NCBI GenBank assembly: GCA_964489405.1
Contig: CAZAYL010000014.1
Coordinates: 1-26,715 of the forward strand
Length of the DNA stretch: 26,715 nt
Source of the DNA: CAKVOD01 sp964489405
GTDB taxonomy: Bacteria; Bacillota; Clostridia; Christensenellales; UBA1242
Direction: 5' to 3'
Shown: positions 1 through 6,537 of the stretch, in pieces
Numbering within the stretch: the stretch's first letter is position 1
Layout: the number at the start of each line of letters is the position of its first letter
The notes under the pieces: model-generated
The model's input: the letters and a program-made list of their open reading frames with translations, nothing else
Told to the model about the DNA's origin: nothing
Databases searched by the model: none
Translations under genes and position numbers: made by a program

Positions 1-35
1 CCCCCCCCATTTGGAGCATTTGTTCTAAAAATCAT
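1..35 (-). CDS. start of a leftward gene, truncated by the window edge
   Basis: Only the first 11 codons are visible (MIFRTNAPNGG, reading leftward from the ATG at 35-33). The start is supported by an AAGGAGA Shine-Dalgarno sequence at 44-50, 8 nt upstream, and by a promoter further up (70-98). The product cannot be identified. The visible end is a run of eight G on the coding strand (eight C at 1-8). Confidence 0.6.
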   Translation of the reverse strand, partial: MIFRTNAPNGG

Positions 36-69
36 AATTATACTCTCCTTTTCTGATTTTTTCGAATTT

Positions 70-98
70 ATTTTAACACAATTGCGAAAAAATATCAA
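70..98 (-). promoter_or_regulatory. SigA-type promoter for the leftward edge gene
   Basis: On the minus strand a -35 TTGATA (93-98) and a -10 TAAAAT (70-75) are separated by 17 bp. Transcription would start around 63 and read through the Shine-Dalgarno sequence at 44-50 into the truncated gene. The rest of 99-315 is AT-rich and holds no other element I can support. The DUF421 gene at 316 has no clear Shine-Dalgarno sequence. Confidence 0.6.
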
Positions 99-315
99 AT
101 GTTTTTTATACGTTTTTTGGACTTTTTTGAGAAAAATTATATAAATTAACTACTAAAATAGAGTTTTTGTATAAAAGTAGCTAAATTTTACCAAAACAAT
201 TTTAACAATTTGTGATAAATTCAATATAAATTACTTTTAACTTTCACAATTAAAGGCAATTCGATTTAATTACTGACTTTGAGTATAAAATTAGTAAATT
301 TGCAAAATATAAGAT

Positions 316-1035
316 ATGTTTATTATTTTATTGAGAGTAACAATTATATTTTTTGTCGTTTTACTATTAATAAGATTGATGGGTAAACGTCAAATTGGAG
401 AAATGCAACCTTTTGAATTGGTAATTATGCTCATATTTGCTGACATTGCCACAATGCCAATGTCGGATATGTCTGTACCACTTTTAAATGCTGTTATCCC
501 GTTAGTGACGCTTGTATTATTGCAATTTTTCCTTAGTTTCCTTGCCCGAAAAAGTTTGTTTTTTAGAAAAGTAATCAATGGCAAACCTGTAATCGTCATT
601 GACCCGAATGGAATTATATATGAAAATCTAAAGGCACTTAATATGACACTTGATGACTTGAGCGAAGCATTGCGCGGTTGCAATGTAGCGAGTTTTGATG
701 AAGTGCAATATGCTTTGATTGAAACAAATGGCAAAGCAAGCGTTATACTAAAATCGGCAAATTCCCCCATTACGTGCCAAGATTTGAAGTTGAAGCCCGC
801 CGAAACGACTTTACCCATTTTGTTAGTTAGTGACGGCAAACTTAATAAAGAAAATCTTGCGCTTGCCAAAATTAATTTAGATTTCATTTTAAATATATTG
901 AAAAAAGCAAAAATTAAAAATTTGAAAGACGTTTTAGTTATGACTATAGATAATGACGGAAAAGTTTATTTGCAGGCGAAAAAGCAAAGTTGTCAAGTCT
1001 TGAATATCAACTTCAAAGGAGGCGAAAATTGGTAA
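316..1035 (+). CDS. DUF421 (YetF/YrbG-family) membrane protein
   Basis: This 239-residue protein has the DUF421 layout. Hydrophobic segments lie near residues 3-22, 33-50 and 55-77. The conserved stretch MGKRQIGEMQPFELVIML sits between the first two. A soluble alpha/beta part follows (about 90-235) that begins with the family-typical GKPVIVIDPNGII. In spore formers such proteins occur in vegetative and spore membranes; the biochemical role is not established. The downstream DUF4363 gene starts 7 nt before this stop codon, so the two are translationally coupled, a pairing common in Clostridia. The region before the ATG has TATAAA at about 284 but no Shine-Dalgarno sequence, so the start is chosen because the first membrane segment begins at once. 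Confidence 0.85.
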   Translation: MFIILLRVTIIFFVVLLLIRLMGKRQIGEMQPFELVIMLIFADIATMPMSDMSVPLLNAVIPLVTLVLLQFFLSFLARKSLFFRKVINGKPVIVIDPNGIIYENLKALNMTLDDLSEALRGCNVASFDEVQYALIETNGKASVILKSANSPITCQDLKLKPAETTLPILLVSDGKLNKENLALAKINLDFILNILKKAKIKNLKDVLVMTIDNDGKVYLQAKKQSCQVLNINFKGGENW

Positions 1036-1424
1036 AAAAATTGCCCTTTTGCATTGTTTTATTAATTTTCCTAATTGCTTTTTGTAGTTGGGAGCAATAT
1101 TATATTGATAGCACACTTGATAAAATGCTAGAACACATCAATGTTGTACAAGCATCTATCGAAAGCACAAAAACAAACTTATATAATAATGATACTATGC
1201 TACATTTTGACAAAATGCAAAAGTATTGGGAAAGTCGCGAAGCAACAATGAGTATGTTCATTGACCACAAAAATCTTTCACAGATTGGGCAAGGTATCTC
1301 GCGTCTAAAGGCGTCAATTGAGGAAAATGATTATACTTTAACAATTACAGAAATATATTTATTACAAGAAGTAACGTTTGTTTGTCAACGCATTTCAACA
1401 TTTAATTTACACAACATTATTTAA
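1029..1424 (+). CDS. DUF4363-like small membrane-anchored protein (TTG start)
   Basis: The start is TTG at 1029, preceded 6 nt upstream by an AAAGGAGG Shine-Dalgarno sequence (1015-1022). The longer open frame beginning at 990 has no such site. The product is 131 residues: a short basic N-terminus, one membrane segment (about residues 4-20), then an extracytoplasmic helical part. Its size, single N-terminal anchor and position directly behind a DUF421 gene fit the DUF4363 family, whose function is unknown. The gene overlaps the DUF421 gene by 7 nt. Family assignment rests mainly on architecture and context. Confidence 0.65.
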   Translation: MVKKLPFCIVLLIFLIAFCSWEQYYIDSTLDKMLEHINVVQASIESTKTNLYNNDTMLHFDKMQKYWESREATMSMFIDHKNLSQIGQGISRLKASIEENDYTLTITEIYLLQEVTFVCQRISTFNLHNII

Positions 1425-1431
1425 TGTAAAG

Positions 1432-1460
1432 TTTTATACTTATAGCAAATAAGTATAAAA
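1432..1460. repeat. perfect 12-bp AT-rich inverted repeat, loop AGCAA
   Basis: TTTTATACTTAT (1432-1443) and ATAAGTATAAAA (1449-1460) are perfect reverse complements around a 5-nt loop. It lies 8 bp after the DUF4363 stop and exactly at the left end of the integrase remnant. It has no T-tract on the plus strand, so it is a weak terminator candidate. It could also be a scar of the lost element. Confidence 0.6.
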
Positions 1461-1789
1461 TGTCCGACCGTTTTATTCCTATGTTTGACAAACTTGCAAT
1501 ACTTTTACATAGTATTAAATATACAAACGCAACTGACGGAGTATTTAAAGCAACTGAGTTTAGTATAAAAAATGAAATCAAACGTTTGAAAAGTAAGTTG
1601 CCATATAATGTAAATATTAAAAATTTTCACACAACGTTTGCAACACATTGCGCTGATATAGGGATTAAACCGAAAACAGTACAAGTATGGCTTGGCCATA
1701 CTGACGTGCGAACAACTCAAAAGTACTACATAAAGAGAACGCCAACACTTGAGATGCAAGATATTGACAAATTTAATAAAGACTATTAA
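1460..1789 (+). pseudogene. remnant of a tyrosine recombinase (phage/ICE integrase), C-terminal part
   Basis: The 109-residue frame resembles the C-terminal catalytic half of a tyrosine recombinase: THFA-like TTFATHCADIG, then VQVWLGHTDVRTTQKYY, which retains the LGH motif and the terminal tyrosine. The usual HxLRHTFA box is degraded to KNFHTTFA, so the catalytic Arg and the first His are missing. The whole N-terminal core-binding domain is absent, and there is no Shine-Dalgarno sequence. It reads toward the 3' end of tRNA-Thr, 31 bp away, the usual position of an integrase beside a tRNA attachment site. I infer a decayed integrative element; an active protein is unlikely. Confidence 0.75.
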
Positions 1790-1815
1790 AAAAGAACCTT
1801 TGCGGGTTCTTTTTT
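1790..1815. terminator. bidirectional intrinsic terminator
   Basis: AAAAGAACC (1790-1798) pairs with GGTTCTTTT (1805-1813) around TTTGCG. A T-run follows on the plus strand, and because the left arm is A-rich a T-run also follows on the minus strand. It would end the leftward tRNA operon just after tRNA-Thr and any rightward reading from the integrase remnant. Confidence 0.8.
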
Positions 1816-1820
1816 ATTTA

Positions 1821-1896
1821 TGGGGCTAGCAAAAGGAATTGAACCTTCAACCTGCTGATTACAAGTCAGCTGCTCTGCCAGTTGAGCTATGCTAGC
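1821..1896 (-). tRNA. tRNA-Thr (anticodon TGT)
   Basis: 76-nt cloverleaf including an encoded CCA (1821-1823). The acceptor stem GCTAGCA pairs with TGCTAGC, and the anticodon loop is CTTGTAA. The D-arm has AGCTCAACTGG and the T-loop TTCAATT. It is last in the leftward tRNA operon and nearest to the integrase remnant. Confidence 0.95.
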
Positions 1897-1912
1897 AACT
1901 TTTTAAATATAT

Positions 1913-1988
1913 TGGTGCCTCGAGGCGGACTTGAACCACCGACACGAAGATTTTCAGTCTTCTGCTCTACCGACTGAGCTATCGAGGC
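1913..1988 (-). tRNA. tRNA-Phe (anticodon GAA)
   Basis: 76-nt cloverleaf with encoded CCA (1913-1915). The acceptor stem GCCTCGA pairs with TCGAGGC, and the anticodon loop is CTGAAAA. The T-loop is TTCAAGT. Fourth gene of the five-tRNA operon. Confidence 0.96.
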
Positions 1989-2025
1989 GTCTAGCAAACA
2001 CTAGATGATTATAAAAAAATAAAAA

Positions 2026-2102
2026 TGGCGACCTGGAAGAGACTCGAACTCTCGACCTCTAGCGTGACAGGCTAGCGTTCTAACCAACTGAACTACCAGG
2101 CC
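2026..2102 (-). tRNA. tRNA-Asp (anticodon GTC)
   Basis: 77-nt cloverleaf with encoded CCA (2026-2028). The acceptor GGCCTGG pairs with CCAGGTC (one G-U pair), the anticodon loop is CTGTCAC, and the discriminator base is G, as is usual for tRNA-Asp. Confidence 0.96.
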
Positions 2103-2118
2103 ATTTCTGCCAATCGTA

Positions 2119-2195
2119 TGGTGGATCTTCAGGGACTTGAACCCCGGACCGACCGGTTATGAGCCGGTTGCTCTAACCAACTGAGCTAAAGATCC
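2119..2195 (-). tRNA. tRNA with CAT anticodon (Ile2, lysidine type, or elongator Met)
   Basis: 77-nt cloverleaf with encoded CCA (2119-2121). The acceptor GGATCTT pairs with AAGATCC, and the anticodon loop is CTCATAA. The G1-C72 pair and the lack of three G-C pairs at the end of the anticodon stem exclude an initiator tRNA. From memory, the acceptor and the GGCTCATAACC anticodon arm resemble Firmicutes tRNA-Ile2 more than their elongator tRNA-Met (usually TTCATAC), so Ile2 is preferred but not proven. Confidence 0.93.
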
Positions 2196-2197
2196 AA

Positions 2198-2273
2198 TGG
2201 TCGGGGTGGAGAGACTCGAACTCCCGACCCCATGGTCCCAAACCACGTGCGCTACCAACTGCGCTACACCCCG
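2198..2273 (-). tRNA. tRNA-Pro (anticodon TGG)
   Basis: 76-nt cloverleaf with encoded CCA (2198-2200). The acceptor CGGGGTG pairs with CACCCCG, and the anticodon loop is TTTGGGA. It is the first gene of the operon, 15 nt downstream of the inferred transcription start. Confidence 0.96.
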
Positions 2274-2294
2274 TCTCGATTGGCTGACTTTAAT

Positions 2295-2323
2295 AATATA
2301 CTAGATTTTTTTAAAAAAGTCAA
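2295..2323 (-). promoter_or_regulatory. strong SigA promoter of the five-tRNA operon
   Basis: On the minus strand -35 TTGACT (2318-2323) and -10 TATATT (2295-2300) are separated by exactly 17 bp. The start point would be near 2288, just before tRNA-Pro. Confidence 0.85.
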
Positions 2324-2443
2324 TGGATTTTAATAAGTTTTTTTATTTTTTTTAAAAAAAATTAAATATTTTTAATAATTTTTCCACTATACGCAAATAA
2401 ACTTGCTAGGAAAAACTATTTTATTATATTTATCTGCAATGTA

Positions 2444-2485
2444 TTTGTCAACCGTTTTTGACAAATATTTTTAAATTTCGACAAA
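2444..2485. promoter_or_regulatory. cluster of three Spo0A-box-like sites upstream of spoIIA
   Basis: Three matches to the 0A box TTTGTCRAA lie within 42 bp. They are TTTGTCAAC (plus, 2444-2452, last base off), TTTGTCAAA (minus, 2457-2465, perfect) and TTTGTCGAA (minus, 2477-2485, perfect). The first two form a perfect 10-bp inverted repeat (2442-2451 with 2458-2467) around CCGTTT. In Bacillus and Clostridium the spoIIA operon is directly activated by Spo0A-P, so position and sequence agree. The third box abuts the place where a -35 would sit for the TATTAT at 2508-2513, like Spo0A-activated SigA promoters such as spoIIG. I see no SigH-type promoter. Confidence 0.7.
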
Positions 2486-2538
2486 GTTTTTCATTTTCTT
2501 ACTTTAGTATTATGCTAATATTTTGTTCGGAGGAACAA

Positions 2539-2847
2539 ATGCAAATAAAAAATCGGCTTTATAATGACACATTATACATTAGTTTATCTGGTGAACTAGA
2601 TGAGATGTGTGCTGTTTTTACTAGGAATGAGTTAGATAATCTTCTAAACGCCACAAGTGCCAAACAAATTATTATTGACTTATCCGAATTAGATTTTATG
2701 GATAGCACGGGTATTGGTGTACTTATTGGTAGGTACAAAAAAATGAAAGAAATTAATATCCCTATCTTTATTTGTAATCCCAATAAACACATCGAAAAAA
2801 TCTTTCAAATGACGGGGCTATATGAAATTATGCCCAAAATAAGTTAA
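2539..2847 (+). CDS. spoIIAA: anti-sigma F factor antagonist SpoIIAA
   Basis: A 102-residue STAS-domain protein and the first gene of spoIIA. It displaces SigF from SpoIIAB in the forespore after SpoIIE removes its phosphate. The sequence FMDSTGIGVLIGRYKKM matches the phosphorylation loop; Ser56 corresponds to the serine phosphorylated by SpoIIAB. The start is ATG 2539 with GGAGG (2529-2533) 5 nt upstream. The frame opens earlier at a TTG (2458), but that extension covers the 0A boxes and has no ribosome site. SpoIIAB follows after 11 nt. Confidence 0.95.
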   Translation: MQIKNRLYNDTLYISLSGELDEMCAVFTRNELDNLLNATSAKQIIIDLSELDFMDSTGIGVLIGRYKKMKEINIPIFICNPNKHIEKIFQMTGLYEIMPKIS

Positions 2848-2858
2848 GTGAGGAATAT

Positions 2859-3308
2859 ATGAAAAATGAAATGACATTACACATCAGAGCAATCTCTGAA
2901 AATGAAGCTTTTGCACGCAGTACAGTCGCGGCTTTTTGCGCACAAGCTAATCCTATTTTGGAAGACATAATTGATATCAAAACTGCCGTGTCGGAGGCGG
3001 TAACAAATTGTGTTGTTCACGCATACCCCAACAGTATTGGGACAATAAAAATTTACGTCAACTTAAAAAATGATTATGTTACAATTTCAATAACTGATTT
3101 CGGAATTGGTATTTACAACCCCCAAAAAGCACGAGAACCATTTTACACCACGAAACCACACGAAGAACGTAGTGGAATGGGTTTTACTGTAATGGAAAGC
3201 TTTATGGATACTGTTGAAATAAAAAATAACAAAACTAATGGCGTAACAATTAAAATGACTAAAAAACTTGCTTTAACTGAACAATGTAAAATGGTGGCGA
3301 ATGATTGA
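2859..3308 (+). CDS. spoIIAB: anti-sigma F factor / serine kinase SpoIIAB
   Basis: A 149-residue GHKL-fold protein that binds and holds SigF inactive and phosphorylates SpoIIAA with ATP. Visible motifs are the N-box SEAVTNCVVHAY (about 45-56), the G1-box DFGIGI (80-85) and the G2-box SGMGFTVM (105-112). Arg20, a residue known to contact SigF in Bacillus, is present in AFARS. The Shine-Dalgarno sequence TGAGG lies just before the ATG. The end overlaps the sigF start by 8 nt (ATGATTGA), which indicates translational coupling and matched amounts of anti-sigma and sigma factor. Confidence 0.95.
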   Translation: MKNEMTLHIRAISENEAFARSTVAAFCAQANPILEDIIDIKTAVSEAVTNCVVHAYPNSIGTIKIYVNLKNDYVTISITDFGIGIYNPQKAREPFYTTKPHEERSGMGFTVMESFMDTVEIKNNKTNGVTIKMTKKLALTEQCKMVAND

Positions 3309-4020
3309 CCACAAAGAGACTTTGCGTTTATTATCACTTGCAAAAAATGGTGATGAAAATGCAAAAAATACATTAATCAATGAAAATGCTCCGCTTGTTA
3401 AATGCGTAATAAGCCATTATAAAATGAAAGGCATTGAATATGAAGATTTATTTCAACTAGGTTGTGTTGGTTTTGCAAAGGCTATCAATAAATTTGATGA
3501 AAGTTTCAATGTTAAATTTTCTACCTATGCTGTACCTATGATACTTGGTGAAGTCAAACGATATTTAAGAGATGAAGGATACATCAAAGTTTCAAGGTCA
3601 ATTAAACAACAAGCAACACGAATAAAAAAATATATTGAAGAATATAACACAAAATTTTCAAAATCTCCTACTTTAGATGAAATTGCAAAACAATTTTCAA
3701 TGGAAATTCAAGATGTTGTATTCACTTTAGATTCGACAAGGTTGCCTATTTCCATTTATGAAAATGCGGGAAATGATGACTCGCTAACACTCGCTGAAAA
3801 ATTGGAATGCAATAATGATGATGTAGACTCTAAATTAGAAAAAATGTTATTAAAAGACTTAATTAATAGCTTACCACCAAAAGAACGCAAAATTATCATT
3901 CTACGCTACTTCAAAGATAGAACGCAAATGGAAATTGCTGAAGAACTTGGCGTTTCGCAAGTTCAAGTATCAAGAATTGAAAGTAAGGTGTTAAAAGAAT
4001 TGCGAACTACATTTTTATAA
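3301..4020 (+). CDS. sigF: RNA polymerase sigma-F factor (forespore)
   Basis: A 239-residue SigB/F/G-subfamily sigma factor without region 1.1. Region 2 holds YEDLFQLGCVGFAKAINKFD (about 47-66) and FSTYAVPMILGEVKRYLRD (about 73-91). Region 3 spans about 95-150. Region 4 has LPPKERKIIILRYFKDRTQMEIAEELG with the helix-turn-helix near residues 206-228. Being third behind spoIIAA and spoIIAB distinguishes it from sigG. It directs early forespore genes; in this window the spoVA operon has a matching type of promoter at 10083-10111. The start overlaps spoIIAB by 8 nt, with GGTGG upstream. Confidence 0.95.
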   Translation: MIDHKETLRLLSLAKNGDENAKNTLINENAPLVKCVISHYKMKGIEYEDLFQLGCVGFAKAINKFDESFNVKFSTYAVPMILGEVKRYLRDEGYIKVSRSIKQQATRIKKYIEEYNTKFSKSPTLDEIAKQFSMEIQDVVFTLDSTRLPISIYENAGNDDSLTLAEKLECNNDDVDSKLEKMLLKDLINSLPPKERKIIILRYFKDRTQMEIAEELGVSQVQVSRIESKVLKELRTTFL

Positions 4021-4038
4021 AACTATAAATTCAACGGG

Positions 4039-4073
4039 AAATAAGACGAATTCAGTTGTAATTCGTCCTATTT
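4039..4073. terminator. hairpin between convergent sigF and thiI
   Basis: AAATAAGACGAATT (4039-4052) pairs with AATTCGTCCTATTT (4060-4073) with one mismatch and a 7-nt loop. It sits between the sigF stop and the convergent thiI stop. It lacks a proper T-tract on either strand, so termination efficiency is uncertain. Confidence 0.5.
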
Positions 4074-4124
4074 ATGTATGGTTGCCTATGTGTTGTGTAA
4101 ATTAATTGATTTTAAAAACAACAT

Positions 4125-5279
4125 TTACCCAATTTCTAGCACTTCAAAATCACGCATACAGGCATTTACAAGTGCGTCAATGTCAAGTTTTGCCTCTTCT
4201 TCTTCAACTTGACAAAGATTTGGCTTAATAATTGGATTTTTTGGCAAAAACACTGTACAACAATCTTCGTACGGCAAAATTGAAGTATCAAATGTTCCAA
4301 TTCTTTTTGCTACGTCAATAATATCATCTTTATCATCTCCGATTAATGGACGTAAAACAGGCATTTTGACAACGGCATTTGATGATGTAATCCCTTCCAT
4401 CGTTTGACTGGCAACTTGCCCTAAACTTTCTCCCGTAACAATCACTTTACACTTATTCTTATATGCAAGACGTTCAGTTATTCGCATCATAATTCGTCTC
4501 ATTATTGTTATCATATAATCTGGATTACATTTTCGATGAATTTCTTCTTGAACTTTTGTAAAATTTATAAATGTTAATTTAATTTTCCCACAAAATTGTG
4601 AAAGAATTTTCACTAATTCCGTTACTTTCATTTTCGCTTTCTCACTTGTGTATGGGTAACTATGAAAATGTACGGCAAAAATTTTTGCCCCGCGTCTGGC
4701 AATTTTGTACATTGCAACAGGGCTATCAATACCTCCTGACAAAAGGCAAATCGCCTTGCCAGCACACCCTGTTGGCATTCCGCCAGCACATTTTAAGCTT
4801 TGCATATAAACAAAAGTTTGTCCATTTTCACGAATGTCAACCTTGACTTCTTTGTCAAAATTTTCAAGGTCAACTTTTAAATTTTCATTATTGTTTAAAA
4901 TTACTTCCCCTACCATTGCAGAAAATTTTGCAGATGGAATTTTAAATTTTTTATCTGCACGACGTGTTGTAACTCTAAAAGAGCAATTGGACAAACGAAT
5001 TTTTTTTACACATTCAAGTATTTTTTCGGAATCATTTTCAACGCTTTCAGCGACTGAAAGCCAATTAAATCCAAATACTTTTGTTAAGCGAGAAATAAGT
5101 TTGTTTTCATCTTTTAAATCATAATCACTTATGATATAGCGCGCACCCCCTTTTTCAACTTTTGCATTAATGTCTAAAATTGCTTTTTGCGTATTTTCCA
5201 TTAAAAATCTTTCAAAAAAACCGCGATTTGCACCTTTTAAATGTATTTCCGAATACCTTAAAATAATAACTCTACTCAT
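4125..5279 (-). CDS. thiI: tRNA 4-thiouridine synthetase / sulfurtransferase ThiI
   Basis: A 384-residue ThiI of the short Firmicutes type, without the C-terminal rhodanese domain of E. coli ThiI. The N-terminal ferredoxin-like and THUMP part (about 1-165) is followed by the PP-loop ATP-pyrophosphatase domain with SGGIDSPVAM at 181-190 and the later CDR-like region CKVIVTGESLGQVASQTMEG. It adenylates U8 of tRNA and inserts sulfur from a cysteine desulfurase persulfide. That partner is encoded just upstream (30-nt gap) on the same strand. The Shine-Dalgarno sequence is a modest AAGGGA before the ATG. Confidence 0.95.
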   Translation of the reverse strand: MSRVIILRYSEIHLKGANRGFFERFLMENTQKAILDINAKVEKGGARYIISDYDLKDENKLISRLTKVFGFNWLSVAESVENDSEKILECVKKIRLSNCSFRVTTRRADKKFKIPSAKFSAMVGEVILNNNENLKVDLENFDKEVKVDIRENGQTFVYMQSLKCAGGMPTGCAGKAICLLSGGIDSPVAMYKIARRGAKIFAVHFHSYPYTSEKAKMKVTELVKILSQFCGKIKLTFINFTKVQEEIHRKCNPDYMITIMRRIMMRITERLAYKNKCKVIVTGESLGQVASQTMEGITSSNAVVKMPVLRPLIGDDKDDIIDVAKRIGTFDTSILPYEDCCTVFLPKNPIIKPNLCQVEEEEAKLDIDALVNACMRDFEVLEIG

Positions 5280-5309
5280 TTTGTTTTCCCTTATTTAATT
5301 TAAAATTTA

Positions 5310-6440
5310 CTACAAACTGCGAAGCTCCGTTGCATATTCCATAATTTTTTTTGCGACTATTTCAGCTTCAGTTATTGTATTATCAACCGAAAAACTTAGT
5401 CGTATATTCCCCATAATTTGCCCTTTAGACTTATTCATAGCGGATAAAATACGATTGTCGGAAGATTTTGACGAACAAGCAGACCCTGTCCCAATATATA
5501 TATCATCCATTTCAAGTTTATGTACCAAAACTTCCCCTTTCACATTATTTAAAGAAATCGATAAAATATATGGCGAACCATCACTAGTTCCATTAATTTC
5601 ATAACCAAACTTTTTTTCATTAAATTTTTTTAAAATAAATTGTTTAATTTTTGAAACCTTGCCAAAATTCTCATCTATAGCACCACATTTCTCAACAACT
5701 GATTCAGCAAAAGCACAAATCGCTGGGAGATTTTCTGTACCGCTTCGCAAATTGTTTTCCTGCCCACCCCCATAAATAATTGGATTAAAATAAACGCCTT
5801 TCTTAACATATAGAGCCCCAACTCCTTTGGGCCCATTAATTTTGTGCGCACTGATTGAAATGCTATCAACCCCAAGATTGTCAACTAACACATCAATTTT
5901 CCCCAATGCTTGTACACAATCACTATGAAAAACGCATTTAGGGTTTGCTTGTTTTGCAATTTTACAAAGTTCGGAAATGTCATTAATTGCACCAGTCTCA
6001 TTATTTACAAACATAATTGAAATTAGGTCATATTTTTTGTTATATACTTTTTGCTTAAAATCATCAATATCAACTGTTCCTACGTTGTTCAATTTTACAA
6101 AATCGACATCATTCCCACGTTGAGAAAGTGGCACAACAGTATTATACACAGACGGATGCTCCCCAACTGAAACAAGAATTGATTGATTTTTTTTTGTTAA
6201 TCCTAGTAGTGCCATATTGTTGGCTTCAGTCGCTCCTGAGCAAAAAATCAATTTATCCCCTATTTGCCCATTAATACATCCTAAAATATTTTTACGAGCA
6301 TCTTCAAGTTTTGTTTTAGCAAAAACCCCACCCTTGTGCAAACTCGACGAATTGAAATAACAATCTTTTGAAATTTCGTTATAAACACTCAAAGCTTTCT
6401 CTGATATCTGTGTTGTAGATGCATTGTCGAAATAAATCAT
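5310..6440 (-). CDS. cysteine desulfurase (NifS/IscS family), sulfur donor for ThiI
   Basis: A 376-residue class-V aminotransferase fold enzyme that converts cysteine to alanine and an enzyme-bound persulfide. The PLP lysine is Lys200 in SAHKINGPKG, the PLP-contacting aspartate lies in FHSDCVQALGK (171-181), and the catalytic cysteine is Cys322 in GTGSACSSKSS. The short active-site segment and position directly before thiI match the NifZ/YrvO-type desulfurases of Firmicutes that feed 4-thiouridine synthesis. No Fe-S scaffold gene lies nearby. The Shine-Dalgarno GGAG is at about 6451-6454. Confidence 0.92.
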   Translation of the reverse strand: MIYFDNASTTQISEKALSVYNEISKDCYFNSSSLHKGGVFAKTKLEDARKNILGCINGQIGDKLIFCSGATEANNMALLGLTKKNQSILVSVGEHPSVYNTVVPLSQRGNDVDFVKLNNVGTVDIDDFKQKVYNKKYDLISIMFVNNETGAINDISELCKIAKQANPKCVFHSDCVQALGKIDVLVDNLGVDSISISAHKINGPKGVGALYVKKGVYFNPIIYGGGQENNLRSGTENLPAICAFAESVVEKCGAIDENFGKVSKIKQFILKKFNEKKFGYEINGTSDGSPYILSISLNNVKGEVLVHKLEMDDIYIGTGSACSSKSSDNRILSAMNKSKGQIMGNIRLSFSVDNTITEAEIVAKKIMEYATELRSL

Positions 6441-6463
6441 TTTACTTTCTCCATAAAAAAACT

Positions 6464-6497
6464 ATTATAGTTTATATTATTTTGCTAAAAAAGTCAA
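6464..6497 (-). promoter_or_regulatory. promoter of the cysteine desulfurase-thiI operon
   Basis: On the minus strand -35 TTGACT (6492-6497) is followed after 17 bp by TAAACT (6469-6474). A perfect TATAAT (6464-6469) overlaps this but is 22 bp from the -35. It lies back to back with the rightward promoter at 6504-6532, with the two -35 elements only 6 bp apart. Confidence 0.65.
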
Positions 6498-6503
6498 TTT
6501 TTA

Positions 6504-6532
6504 TTGACAAGTTTTAAAAATTAATATACAAT
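6504..6532 (+). promoter_or_regulatory. SigA promoter of the pseudouridine synthase gene, predicting a leaderless transcript
   Basis: TTGACA (6504-6509), a 17-bp spacer and TACAAT (6527-6532). The -10 ends 5 nt before the ATG at 6538, so transcription should begin at or within a base or two of the start codon. No Shine-Dalgarno sequence is present. Confidence 0.8.
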
Positions 6533-6537
6533 AAATT

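Noticed and set aside
2119..2195. Initiator tRNA-fMet
   Set aside because: It has a paired G1-C72 and lacks the three consecutive G-C pairs of the initiator anticodon stem.
2403..2430. SigA-like promoter TTGCTA-16-TATATT for spoIIA
   Set aside because: Possible, but it would put the Spo0A boxes downstream of the start with a 100-nt leader; the TATTAT at 2508 next to the third box fits an activated promoter better. A SigH motif was sought (CTAGGAAAA at about 2407) but has no matching -10.
2458..2538. N-terminal extension of SpoIIAA from a TTG start
   Set aside because: It covers the Spo0A boxes and promoter; ATG 2539 has a perfect GGAGG and gives the normal family length.
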